Origin: a virus
Virus record (IMG/VR): IMGVR_UViG_3300042544_003310
Location: 62,001 to 126,000 of that record
Length of the DNA stretch: 64,000 nucleotides
Reading direction: 5' to 3' (one strand)
Shown here: positions 17,310-24,956 of the stretch, piece after piece
How the letters are laid out: each line of letters starts with the position of its first letter
Position numbering within the stretch: position 1 is the first letter of the stretch
Made by a program: the position numbers and the translations under genes
The notes under the pieces: generated by a model
The model's input: the letters and a program-made list of their open reading frames with translations, nothing else
What the model was told of the DNA's origin: nothing
Database searches by the model: none

Positions 17310-17942
17310 GTGAGCCCTCTCTTTGGAACCTCTCTTGAAGAGAGGGCTCAACTCTTACGGTATAAGTCCTACCCTCCAACTTCACCGGCTTCTTGGAACT
17401 CACCAACAAGCACCCCCACTAGCACCTTAGTGTTCGTTACTGGCCATGTGTGTCTAGATTCAGTAGTGGACGACTTTCATGAAGTCGACAGCATAATTGA
17501 AGCTGAAGATTTGCTGTTTTCACAAGCAAACACTGTGGTGGAAAAATACGATGGATTGCCATTTGCACTCCGTAGACAGTCAACCTTATTAGGGCATCAA
17601 AATCGTCGAGGCTGTGGTAATCTCATTTTCACAACTCCGGAGATACGTGCCCAAATACCAGACAATCAACTGTATATTGATGACAGCAATTCCTGTAAAC
17701 AAGTGGGCTGTTGGTACTCAGCAGGCGTGTTGCGCAAATTTGACAAACAAGGCAGTCAAATATTTGTTAGTGATCGGGTACCCGAGCACACTGCCTATGT
17801 GGCATACAAAGGTTCAAGTGATTTAGACAGCGTTGCACTCCTGTTCAAAAAAGAAGATCAAATGCGACTGTGGTGTCCCTTAAGAGTTGACATACCCGTG
17901 AGCATCGCTCACTATATTACAAAGGTTGTGTTTGACAACTGA
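17310..17942 (+). CDS. Hypothetical protein, start codon buried in a hairpin
   Basis: 210 residues if the GTG at 17310 is used. There is no obvious ribosome site. The first 40 residues are Pro/Ser/Thr-rich, then a mixed alpha/beta region begins at 'LVFVTGHVCLDSVVDDF' with several Cys residues ('RRGCGNLIF', 'DSNSCKQVGCWYS'). A GTG at about residue 41 is an alternative start. A 13-bp stem covers the first start, see the hairpin entry. Unknown function. Confidence 0.5.
   Translation: MSPLFGTSLEERAQLLRYKSYPPTSPASWNSPTSTPTSTLVFVTGHVCLDSVVDDFHEVDSIIEAEDLLFSQANTVVEKYDGLPFALRRQSTLLGHQNRRGCGNLIFTTPEIRAQIPDNQLYIDDSNSCKQVGCWYSAGVLRKFDKQGSQIFVSDRVPEHTAYVAYKGSSDLDSVALLFKKEDQMRLWCPLRVDIPVSIAHYITKVVFDN
17311..17350 (+). 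repeat. 13-bp perfect hairpin over the start of the 17310 gene
   Basis: Arms TGAGCCCTCTCTT (17311-17323) and AAGAGAGGGCTCA (17338-17350), with a 14-base loop. No U-run follows, so it is not a standard terminator. It would hide the GTG at 17310 in the mRNA. Confidence 0.7.
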
Positions 17943-17960
17943 CTCAATTGTGGAAAAATT

Positions 17961-18164
17961 ATGAAATCCCAAAAAACTCGAATATATGAGCCTACTGAAC
18001 TCAAAACTTTATTTGAAGCATTGAACAGTGCACCACCTTGGCTAAGTCGAAGGTTCATACTCAAGAACATGATGGGTTGGACTGATGATGATTTGAAACA
18101 AAATGCCATCCTGGTTGACGAAGAGACAACACAACGCAAAATGGGTAACAAAGGGAGTTATTGA
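17961..18164 (+). CDS. Small hypothetical protein
   Basis: 67 residues, basic and helical, with no cysteine. It ends 2 bases before the clamp ATG, and its last bases (GGGAG) provide the clamp's ribosome site. That arrangement and codon use support it as real. No family recognised. T4-like phages carry various small proteins next to gene 45. Confidence 0.6.
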   Translation: MKSQKTRIYEPTELKTLFEALNSAPPWLSRRFILKNMMGWTDDDLKQNAILVDEETTQRKMGNKGSY

Positions 18165-18166
18165 AA

Positions 18167-18919
18167 ATGACAGCAACAGCTATTAAGGATGCAATTTCTG
18201 ATCTTGCAAAGAACGTGATCAGTACTGGCTTTTACGAAAAAATCAAGGTGTCTGGTGGCGCCAAAACCAGCACCATTGAGGCTATTGACAAAGACAAACA
18301 AGTGATTCTCAAGGCTGAAACTTTGCATCCTGTGGACGGCTGGGCTGGAGAATTTGGCCTTGCCAATCTAGGCTTGCTCAACAGCATTGTGAATGATTCC
18401 GAGTTTGCCCACAAAGACAGCAAGCTTGAACTAGTGCTTACTGAGCGTGAAGGTGTAGACGTTCCCACTGAGATGCACTACACAAACAAGAGCAATAGTT
18501 TCATCAATTATCGCTTCCTAGCAAAAAACATGGTCCCAGATCAACCCAAGTACATGGAACCACAGTGGGACGTGAAAATCAAACCCAGCAAAAGCAACAT
18601 TCAACAGTTCAATTGGGCTGCTGGCAGTCTCAGCAGCTACGAGCAATACTTCATTCCCAAGACAGTTGATGGTAACCTCAAGTTTTTCATTGGAGATGAA
18701 GGTGCAGCTACTCAACGCGGCGGTGTAGTGTTTGCTACAGGGGTTACGGGCGAGTTTGAAAGCTCACACAAATGGCCTATTGCTCTTGTATCTGCACTTT
18801 TGAAGCTGGTTGATGGTGCTGATGCTGAAATGAGCTTCTCCGTCAAGGGTGCTATTCAGCTCAAGCTCAATACTGGCATTACCACATACAAGTATGTGCT
18901 GCCAGCAAAGCTGCGCTAA
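18167..18919 (+). CDS. 45: DNA polymerase sliding clamp (T4 gp45-like)
   Basis: 250 residues from the ATG at 18167 (T4 gp45: 228). Gp45 trimers ring the DNA, tether the polymerase and, in T4, activate late transcription. Visible likeness: the central 'FGLANLGLLNSIVNDSEF' corresponds to the 'GFLGILSLVND' region of gp45. The alternating beta-strand/helix layout and acidic character also fit, as does the C-terminal strand 'TTYKYVLPAK'. It is followed at once by a strong terminator. Neighbouring DNA polymerase and the DsbA-like gene support the assignment. Clamp-loader genes 44/62 are not in the window. Confidence 0.85.
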   Translation: MTATAIKDAISDLAKNVISTGFYEKIKVSGGAKTSTIEAIDKDKQVILKAETLHPVDGWAGEFGLANLGLLNSIVNDSEFAHKDSKLELVLTEREGVDVPTEMHYTNKSNSFINYRFLAKNMVPDQPKYMEPQWDVKIKPSKSNIQQFNWAAGSLSSYEQYFIPKTVDGNLKFFIGDEGAATQRGGVVFATGVTGEFESSHKWPIALVSALLKLVDGADAEMSFSVKGAIQLKLNTGITTYKYVLPAKLR

Positions 18920-18929
18920 TAGGACACAG

Positions 18930-18955
18930 TGGGCACCCCACAGTGCCCATTTTTT
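18930..18955 (+). terminator. Factor-independent terminator after the clamp gene
   Basis: Stem TGGGCAC/GTGCCCA (7 bp), 6-base loop, then six T. It starts 11 bases after the clamp stop. Confidence 0.85.
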
Positions 18956-18966
18956 GGAGACTGCTT

Positions 18967-19497
18967 GTGCCAGTTGAACACGAACGCAAAATGCTCCTGC
19001 GACCTGAAAGCCCGCAGGAGCTACTACGACATTTGAAACGCCAACCCCTTGTGCAAACCTTTGAAATAACACAGGGTTATATCAACAAAAGTGCAAGAAT
19101 TCGACATGTGGTACCACACAATGGTGATGCAGAAACGCATTGGTTCACTTTCAAAACCAAGGTTACTGGAAATACAGTGGAGATCGAAACAGAAATTTCA
19201 ATCCACGACTATCACAAACTTTTCTTGATAGCTAAACCCGTAATCCACAAAACTCGCTGCAAGTTTCAAGAAGGGTTGAACTGTTGGGACGTGGATTTTT
19301 TCAAAAATCCCAAAAGCGGCGACATTTATTTGAGCATGGCAGAAGTGGAAATGCCAGAATTTGAGTTAGACCTTCCTGAGGTTCATCCTCTCTTACAGGA
19401 GAATTTTTGGCGCTGGATTGACGCAAACGACAAGAGGTTTCAGAACAAGAATCTTAGTAACTATAAAAAAGTTTTGATGAACCTGAAAGGTCTATAA
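18967..19497 (+). CDS. CYTH-domain protein (triphosphatase-like)
   Basis: 176 residues from the GTG at 18967, chosen because GGAG lies 8 bases upstream and the protein then starts 'MPVEHERKMLL', the CYTH signature E-x-E-x-K. CYTH enzymes form a beta-tunnel that hydrolyses inorganic or thiamine triphosphate or makes cAMP. Further family features: 'TQGYI', 'ARIRHV', 'HWFTFKTKVTGN' and an 'IETEISI' acidic strand. Triphosphatase activity is the commonest for short bacterial members; the substrate here is unknown. The gene ends with a one-base overlap (TAATG) onto the phosphoesterase gene, so it belongs to that unit. Confidence 0.75.
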   Translation: MPVEHERKMLLRPESPQELLRHLKRQPLVQTFEITQGYINKSARIRHVVPHNGDAETHWFTFKTKVTGNTVEIETEISIHDYHKLFLIAKPVIHKTRCKFQEGLNCWDVDFFKNPKSGDIYLSMAEVEMPEFELDLPEVHPLLQENFWRWIDANDKRFQNKNLSNYKKVLMNLKGL

Positions 19498-20285
19498 TGC
19501 CAAACAGCAAATATCGTAGCATCTTCATAAGCGATACGCATCTTGGTAGTCGTGCATGCCAAGCTGAGCTACTTGTGGAGTTTTTGAAACACAACTCCTG
19601 CCAAAATCTATACCTCGTTGGTGACATATTTGATTTGTGGAAATTGAAAAGCAGCAAATTCTGGCCACAAACACATAGCAATGTGGTTCGAAGAATTCTC
19701 ACTGCGGCCAAGAGAGGCACACAGGTGAGATATGTTTTAGGTAATCATGATGAGTACCTTCGAGCATGGATTCCAGACATACACACTTTTGGCAACATTG
19801 AGCTGGGCAATGCCTTTGAACATCACTCTGTTCATGGGCAGAGATTTTTGGTAACACACGGTGATTTGTTTGACGGTGTAATTCGATATCACAAATGGCT
19901 TAGCTTGATGGGCGACAAAGCACACAGTTTTTTACTGTGGTTGAACACACATTTGAATCATATGCGCCGGTTTTTTGGAAAAGATTATTGGAGTCTAAGT
20001 TCATACCTTAAAACAAACACGAAACAAGCTGTTGCATTTATCACCAAATACGAGCAACATGTAGTACAATATGCTCGGGACGAAGCATTTCATGGAGTAA
20101 TTTGTGGCCATATTCATTCTCCATCGTTGAAAACGTTTGAGGATGGGTTTGTGTATATGAATTGTGGTGATTTTTGTGAAACTGTGTCAGCTTTGGTTGA
20201 AAACTTTGATGGCTCAATAGAGCTACTGGTTTACGACACTGAAACAAAAAGTATGATGACGAAAAACACATGGAGCCTTGAATGA
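19497..20285 (+). CDS. Calcineurin-type phosphoesterase, LpxH/PlcP-like
   Basis: 262 residues with a full metallophosphoesterase set: D13-x-H15 ('ISDTHLGSR'), GDIFD (D43), GNHDE (83-86), 'VTHGD' (H121) and 'CGHIH' (H205, H207). The extended 'SDTHLGSRACQAELL' and 'GKDYWSLSSYLK' pattern is that of the LpxH-like family, which includes UDP-diacylglucosamine hydrolases and PlcP, the phospholipase C that bacteria use to degrade phospholipids under phosphate limitation. The next gene, a GT4 enzyme, overlaps by ATGA, the same gene pair as bacterial plcP-agt. A PlcP role is inferred from this pairing. An LpxH-like role in lipid A is the alternative. Confidence 0.85.
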   Translation: MPNSKYRSIFISDTHLGSRACQAELLVEFLKHNSCQNLYLVGDIFDLWKLKSSKFWPQTHSNVVRRILTAAKRGTQVRYVLGNHDEYLRAWIPDIHTFGNIELGNAFEHHSVHGQRFLVTHGDLFDGVIRYHKWLSLMGDKAHSFLLWLNTHLNHMRRFFGKDYWSLSSYLKTNTKQAVAFITKYEQHVVQYARDEAFHGVICGHIHSPSLKTFEDGFVYMNCGDFCETVSALVENFDGSIELLVYDTETKSMMTKNTWSLE

Positions 20286-21274
20286 GACTTGTGATTGTTG
20301 ATGACAACTGCCAAGACCAAGTGAATGGTGTTGTAACTACAATGAATGCAGTGAAAAAACAAATGTTTTCTCGAGGCATACAGAATCTCATTCACATCAC
20401 TCCTGATCAAATGATGTCTATGCCTGCATTGGTATATCCAGGTGCTCGCATACCATTGAATTTTTGGAATTTGAAAAAAAGAATAGAGGCGTATGAACCC
20501 ACACACTTGCACATTTGTACAGAAGGTGTGCTGGGCTTAACTGCTAGGCAATTTTTTCAAAACAAAAATTGGCGCTACACAACTAGCTTTCACACAAGAT
20601 GGGATCACTATCTCAAGGAAAAATTTGGTGTGCCGGCCCTCAAAACCATGAGGTATCTCAAATGGTTTCATCAAAATAGTGCAGCAACTTTGGTCAACAC
20701 TCCTACTATGCAAAGAGAGATGGTGTCGCTTGGCCTGTCTCAAGCCATCACATGGTCACGGGGAGTCAACACCCAACTGTTTCAATTTAATGACCGCAAG
20801 TGTGACACCAAGCCCACATTGTTGAGTGTTGGTCGAATCAGTGCTGAGAAAAATTTAGAGGTGTTTTGTAGCCTATCAGCAGAAAAATACAATCTAGTGT
20901 GTGTTGGTGATGGCCCTGATCTCAAGCGGTTACAGAACAAATACCCCTGGGTGACATTTACTGGGCAATTGAGCGGTAAGCAACTGGTACAGCAGTTCCA
21001 AAATGCTGACTGCTTTGTTTTCACCAGCAAAAGTGACACGTTTGGGTTGGTTATGATTGAAAGCATGAGTGTTGGTACTCCTGTTGCAGCATTTCCTGTG
21101 CAGGGTCCAATAGATGTTGTAGATGATGGGGTGACTGGTGTGCTAAATGAGGATATTCAGACAGCTATCTCGCAATGTTTGACATTGAGTCGAAAAACTG
21201 TTTTTGAAGGCAGCAAGCGATGGAGTTGGGAAAAAACAACTGATATCTTTGTTGATACGCTGGTACCCAAATGA
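20282..21274 (+). CDS. GT4-family glycosyltransferase, Agt/SqdX-like
   Basis: 330 residues, GT-B fold. The N-terminal 'VDDNCQDQVNGVVTTMNAV' (glycine loop for acceptor) and C-terminal 'LLSVGRISAEKNLEVF', 'VGDGPDLKRL' and 'SDTFGLVMIESMSVGTPV' (E-x7-E nucleotide-sugar site) match the group containing SqdX/SQD2, MgtA-type mannosyltransferases and Agt, the diacylglycerol glucosyltransferase. Tightly coupled (ATGA) to the phosphoesterase gene. If the pair is PlcP-Agt, diacylglycerol released from phospholipid would be glycosylated to replace it in the membrane. No membrane helix is predicted; such enzymes are peripheral. Confidence 0.85.
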   Translation: MRLVIVDDNCQDQVNGVVTTMNAVKKQMFSRGIQNLIHITPDQMMSMPALVYPGARIPLNFWNLKKRIEAYEPTHLHICTEGVLGLTARQFFQNKNWRYTTSFHTRWDHYLKEKFGVPALKTMRYLKWFHQNSAATLVNTPTMQREMVSLGLSQAITWSRGVNTQLFQFNDRKCDTKPTLLSVGRISAEKNLEVFCSLSAEKYNLVCVGDGPDLKRLQNKYPWVTFTGQLSGKQLVQQFQNADCFVFTSKSDTFGLVMIESMSVGTPVAAFPVQGPIDVVDDGVTGVLNEDIQTAISQCLTLSRKTVFEGSKRWSWEKTTDIFVDTLVPK

Positions 21275-21498
21275 AACATAAAAAAACCATTCCATCAAAT
21301 TTTCCCACTCTCAAATGTGTTGCATGCGGCACAAGCTGTGAGCCTTACAGGAAATACGTTTGTGACAATGATGGGGCAGTAGTCCATACTCAAAGTGACA
21401 TTTGGCCAGAATATTTCCGTGACATGGGGACCACCCGTATTGAGTTTTGTAGTGCACAATGTGGCCTCAAATATTGCACAGTAAATCAATTGGTGTAG
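21271..21498 (+). CDS. Small four-cysteine zinc-ribbon-like protein
   Basis: 75 residues, ATGA overlap with the glycosyltransferase gene. The cysteines fall as 'CVACGTSCEPYRKYVC' near the start and 'FCSAQCGLKYC' near the end, a likely zinc-binding arrangement (HNH-fragment, FCS-type or treble-clef ribbon). No catalytic residues seen. Unknown role. Confidence 0.65.
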   Translation: MKHKKTIPSNFPTLKCVACGTSCEPYRKYVCDNDGAVVHTQSDIWPEYFRDMGTTRIEFCSAQCGLKYCTVNQLV

Positions 21499-21500
21499 CG

Positions 21501-21528
21501 GTTGATTTAGCTGACTACAGCATATAAT
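21501..21528 (+). promoter_or_regulatory. Possible promoter with consensus TATAAT
   Basis: Perfect TATAAT at 21523-21528; the -35 is poor (GTTGAT at 16 bases or TTGATT at 15). It would serve the QueD-like gene starting at 21555. Confidence 0.45.
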
Positions 21529-21554
21529 CTGAACACATAACAAAGAGAGAAATA

Positions 21555-21926
21555 ATGACAGAACCAACTACAAGAAAAATCTACGTGACTTTTCAACGTG
21601 AAGGGATTCACAAGTATCCAGCAGCTGGAACTGACCCCTCCCTTGCAGATGTAAATTTTCTTCAATATCCGCATAGGCACATGTTTCATTTCAAGGTTGG
21701 AATTGGCGTCAATCACCTAGACCGAGACATTGAATTTATCATTTTCAAGCGTTGGCTGGAAAGTCTCTATGGTGATGGTGTGATCCAACTGGATTTCAAA
21801 AGCTGCGAGATGATCGCCGAAGACCTCTACGCCCAAATCTCTGCTCGCTATCCAGGTCGTGCAGTGAGCATTGACGTTAGTGAAGATGGTGAGAATGGGG
21901 CTGTGCTAGCCTGGGACGCTGCATAA
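21555..21926 (+). CDS. QueD/6-pyruvoyltetrahydropterin synthase-like protein
   Basis: 123 residues. The histidine pattern 'EGIHKYP' (H19) and 'HRHMFHF' (H40, H42, H45) recalls the three zinc histidines of the T-fold enzymes QueD/PTPS, and 'SCEMIAEDLYAQI' recalls their 'PTaEnlA' helix. QueD makes 6-carboxytetrahydropterin from dihydroneopterin triphosphate, the FolE product. The usual catalytic cysteine before the HxH pair is not visible, so activity is uncertain. Similar proteins are common in T4-like marine phages. The nearby FolE, QueE and DpdA-like genes support a deazaguanine role. Confidence 0.55.
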   Translation: MTEPTTRKIYVTFQREGIHKYPAAGTDPSLADVNFLQYPHRHMFHFKVGIGVNHLDRDIEFIIFKRWLESLYGDGVIQLDFKSCEMIAEDLYAQISARYPGRAVSIDVSEDGENGAVLAWDAA

Positions 21927-21942
21927 CCACCAAGGATTGCTA

Positions 21943-22002
21943 TACAAAGTATTTGAGCGCCAGGAGATCGAGATAGGATTGTGCTGGCTCAAATACTTTG
22001 TA
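21943..22002 (+). ncRNA. Large hairpin leader element, 16-bp perfect stem
   Basis: Arms TACAAAGTATTTGAGC (21943-21958) and GCTCAAATACTTTGTA (21987-22002) enclose a 28-base purine-rich loop. It lies between the QueD-like gene and the promoter of the glycosyltransferase/DpdA unit. No U-run follows. It could end upstream transcripts or be a regulatory RNA. It does not match a riboswitch class I know. Confidence 0.5.
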
Positions 22003-22035
22003 TTGGCGATAACCTTATAATTTTCAATGCTATAA

Positions 22036-22064
22036 TTGTCAAAAACTCCTGTGGTTTATATACT
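22036..22064 (+). promoter_or_regulatory. Sigma70-like promoter TTGTCA-N17-TATACT
   Basis: -35 at 22036-22041 and -10 at 22059-22064; two further TATAAT hexamers lie at 22016 and 22031. It would drive the GT/DpdA unit starting at 22097. Confidence 0.6.
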
Positions 22065-22096
22065 ATCTCTATTAGAGAATATTTGAAGGATCAAAA

Positions 22097-23185
22097 ATGC
22101 CCAATGTATTTGTATGGCCTATCGAGCCATTGGATAATCGCTACACCCAACAATGGTATCACGAGATTCCGTTGCGGCTCCAAGAAATAGTTGGAAATGC
22201 AGCAAAAGTAATCCAACTTGATGGGGTCCAAAACACTACAAGCACCACATCTGGTGCATTTTTGAATTTCAGCGACACCAACAGATGGAAAAGCACTCAA
22301 CTGGTTGAGTTTCTCAACAAACATGATGCTGGAGAAACAACTCCAAATGATGTGCATTTGTTCACTGACGCTTGGAATCCAGTGATTCTGCAAGTCAAGT
22401 ATATGAATGATCTCATGGGATATAATTGGAACATACAAGGTTACTGGCATGCTGGAGCATACGATCCCACTGATATCCTTGGATATAAAATGAGCAAACC
22501 GTGGCCCTGGCTAGCTGAGCAGGCACTGTTTCATGCCTGCGATGAGAATTGGTATGCAACAGATTTTCATAAAAAAATGTTTTTGAGCAATCTGGGCATC
22601 AGCAATGAATATCATCACAAAGCCAAAACTAGTGGGCAACCACACTCTGCTATTGTCAAACAAATGCAAGATATTATGCAGGACAGCCGAGAGAGGAAAC
22701 AGGGCGTTATTTGGCCACACCGTTACAATCCAGATAAGCAGCCTGAAATTGCTGAAGATCTCTCCAACAGCATGAAACAGCCTTGGTGTATTACACAAAA
22801 AATGAATCTCAACAAAAGCAGTTATTACGAAAAGCTGGCTGACTGCCAAGTAATTTTTTCCTGTAGCTTGCATGAAAACTTGGGCATCAGTGTAATGGAA
22901 GCTGTGCTGGCAGATGTGATCCCAGTGCTGCCCAATCGGTGCAGCTACAGCGAAATGTATCATCCTGATTTTCTCTATCCCAGCAACTGGACTCAAGATT
23001 GGGAAAGTTATCAAACACACAAACAACAATTGACTGAATTTATTCAGTACAGATTGAATCACCCCAAAAAGTTCAGTAGGCAGTTGGAAAAGCAAAAGAA
23101 AGTGCTCTTACAAAAATATCTTTCAGCTAGCGTAATGTTTGAAAACATCAGCAACACAGTTGCTAGATCAACCACAGTAAAGTAA
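22097..23185 (+). CDS. Glycosyltransferase (GT4-like, resembling the queuosine mannosyltransferase C-terminal domain)
   Basis: 362 residues, AAGGA ribosome site. The N-terminal 'VWPIEPLDNRYTQQWYHEIP' is typical of a phage glycosyltransferase family. The C-terminal half has 'GVIWPHRYNPDKQPE' near residue 233 and 'FSCSLHENLGISVMEAVLADVIPVLP', the nucleotide-sugar site. The 'WPHR...DK.PE' and 'HE..G....EA' spacing resembles the tRNA-queuosine mannosyltransferase (QTMAN/GTDC1) family, which is notable because the next gene is a DpdA-like deazaguanine transglycosylase. A role in sugar decoration of a modified base is an inference; surface glycan transfer is the alternative. Confidence 0.7.
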   Translation: MPNVFVWPIEPLDNRYTQQWYHEIPLRLQEIVGNAAKVIQLDGVQNTTSTTSGAFLNFSDTNRWKSTQLVEFLNKHDAGETTPNDVHLFTDAWNPVILQVKYMNDLMGYNWNIQGYWHAGAYDPTDILGYKMSKPWPWLAEQALFHACDENWYATDFHKKMFLSNLGISNEYHHKAKTSGQPHSAIVKQMQDIMQDSRERKQGVIWPHRYNPDKQPEIAEDLSNSMKQPWCITQKMNLNKSSYYEKLADCQVIFSCSLHENLGISVMEAVLADVIPVLPNRCSYSEMYHPDFLYPSNWTQDWESYQTHKQQLTEFIQYRLNHPKKFSRQLEKQKKVLLQKYLSASVMFENISNTVARSTTVK

Positions 23186-23194
23186 GATATATCT

Positions 23195-24853
23195 ATGACA
23201 AAACTTTCCAGCCCCAACCCACATTTGAAAAAAATTGATCAAAACATGCAACCTGTGGTGGGTAGAGACATGTGGACCACCAACAAGGACTATGCTATTT
23301 TTCTTCCTTCAATCTCAGCGATCTATGTGCGACTAGTAAGTCAGCCCAACGCTCGCACAGTCAAGGGGCTGCCGGGTGGATTGCAGGATTTGGACTTTCT
23401 GCAAACCAATACCAACTTATTTTATTATCCCACTGCACTCTACAGCAGCGGTCACAGTTATTGGGATCCTGCTCAAAGTGATATCCAAGAAGCTATGGTG
23501 CAAAAGCGAGACAAAAACGCCTCAGTAATTGTGGGCGACAGTGGTGGTTATCAGATTGCTACTGGCGTTCTCAAATGGCCTTGGCAGAAAAAAGAAAAGC
23601 AAACTGATCAAGACTGGATGAAGGACAAAGACGCCATTAGGATGAAAATCCTACGCTGGCTTGAACACACTTGTGACTACAGTATGGTATTAGATGTCCC
23701 CACAGGCAGCTTGTTGAAGTTTGGTAACGATCCCATCACAGGTGAGAACCTACATCCTGGGGTTAAGAACTTTAGAGACTGTCTTGAAAGCAGTATGGAG
23801 AATCACAACTTTTTCATCAAAAATCGTCGGGAAGGTAGTACACAATTTTTGAATGTGTTGCAGGGGCGCAATCAAGAAGAAGGTGACATTTGGTGGGACG
23901 TTGTGAAAGATCTTCCTTTTGAAACCTGGGCATTCAGTAATGTGCAAGCCAGCAACTTTGCTATAAATCTCCGTCGGATCATTATCATGCGAGATGGCAA
24001 GTATTTGGATAACAGAGATTGGATCCATTATCTAGGCAATGGCAAAATCAAGGCAGGCTGCGCTCTTACTACACTTCAACGAGTGTGGAGAAAGCACATC
24101 AACGAGCGTACAACTCTCAGTTACGATGCAGCAAGTCCTTTTGTGAACGTAGCAAAAGGCAACATCTACTACAGTTGGGAAGTAAGTCCGCAAAGCATTG
24201 CATATAAAAACAACTCGTTGCCAGACAAAAAAGAGCTTAAGGGCAGTCAAGAACTGTTTCAAGACTGGATCAATCGCCACAATCAAAAACATGCTGTTCG
24301 CGAAAGCAGCATTGGCAAGCGGATCACCATTGGTGATATCTGTGTCAAAGGTTATGAAGATCTCAATTTCAAAAAACAAGCTTTTTCACAAAAAGAGTTT
24401 GAAAGCTTGTTGTATCAACAAAGCTTGGAAGGCGTTCATGGCGAGAAGTTTCGCTACAGTGATGAATACAAACATTATCTTATGCATGAGCACACTGACC
24501 ACGGCAGCGGCATGTTTGATTGGGGCAAGAAAGAGTTTAAGGACCATGAAAAGTATCAGGTCAAATGGCCCAGCAGCATGGATGGTCTCAGCTATGTGCT
24601 GGGCATGAGCCACAATGTTGAGCTTCATATTGAAGCTATTCAACATGCATGTGCAATGCAAGACCTGCCAATGGAGGAGAGGAAACATCACATCAGCGAA
24701 GACTTGATTGAATTTGCTGGGGGACTTTGTGAAGAGATCTTCACTAGTGAAAAACCCATGCAACTGATTGAAAAACATTCTGCTATGTTAGCCAAAATCA
24801 CAGGAATGAACGCTGATAACAACATTGTCATGGATTTTGATGAATTTGAATAG
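23195..24853 (+). CDS. dpdA: DpdA-like DNA 7-deazaguanine transglycosylase (TGT family)
   Basis: 552 residues, longer than bacterial Tgt (about 375), as expected for phage DpdA. TGT-fold motifs: 'VIVGDSGGYQIATG' (115-120; catalytic Asp), 'SMVLDVPTG', 'LNVLQGRN' (loop contacting base), 'IKAGCAL' and 'SYDAASPF' (candidate nucleophile Asp). The C-terminal 200 residues are outside the TGT core, with many His residues. DpdA exchanges guanine for a 7-deazaguanine in phage DNA, protecting it against restriction. FolE, QueE and a QueD-like gene nearby would supply the base. tRNA-directed activity cannot be excluded from sequence alone. Confidence 0.8.
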   Translation: MTKLSSPNPHLKKIDQNMQPVVGRDMWTTNKDYAIFLPSISAIYVRLVSQPNARTVKGLPGGLQDLDFLQTNTNLFYYPTALYSSGHSYWDPAQSDIQEAMVQKRDKNASVIVGDSGGYQIATGVLKWPWQKKEKQTDQDWMKDKDAIRMKILRWLEHTCDYSMVLDVPTGSLLKFGNDPITGENLHPGVKNFRDCLESSMENHNFFIKNRREGSTQFLNVLQGRNQEEGDIWWDVVKDLPFETWAFSNVQASNFAINLRRIIIMRDGKYLDNRDWIHYLGNGKIKAGCALTTLQRVWRKHINERTTLSYDAASPFVNVAKGNIYYSWEVSPQSIAYKNNSLPDKKELKGSQELFQDWINRHNQKHAVRESSIGKRITIGDICVKGYEDLNFKKQAFSQKEFESLLYQQSLEGVHGEKFRYSDEYKHYLMHEHTDHGSGMFDWGKKEFKDHEKYQVKWPSSMDGLSYVLGMSHNVELHIEAIQHACAMQDLPMEERKHHISEDLIEFAGGLCEEIFTSEKPMQLIEKHSAMLAKITGMNADNNIVMDFDEFE

Positions 24854-24855
24854 CA

Positions 24856-24881
24856 ATAACACAATTTTTGTGTTATAAATA
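24856..24881 (+). promoter_or_regulatory. 9-bp hairpin overlapping a T4-type late promoter
   Basis: ATAACACAA-TTT-TTGTGTTAT (24856-24876) is a perfect inverted repeat. TATAAATA (24874-24881) starts within its right arm. The ATG of folE is at 24957. The hairpin may end the dpdA transcript or control the promoter. Confidence 0.55.
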
Positions 24882-24956
24882 GTCTGCTACATTACGGTAG
24901 CAAATTGGTGGAAACACCCGTTGTGCATAAACGACAGATGCTTTGAAAGGAAAGAT

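Noticed and set aside
21943-22002. PreQ1 riboswitch before the deazaguanine genes
   Set aside because: The element is a simple long hairpin; the compact preQ1 pseudoknot with its A-rich tail is not visible.
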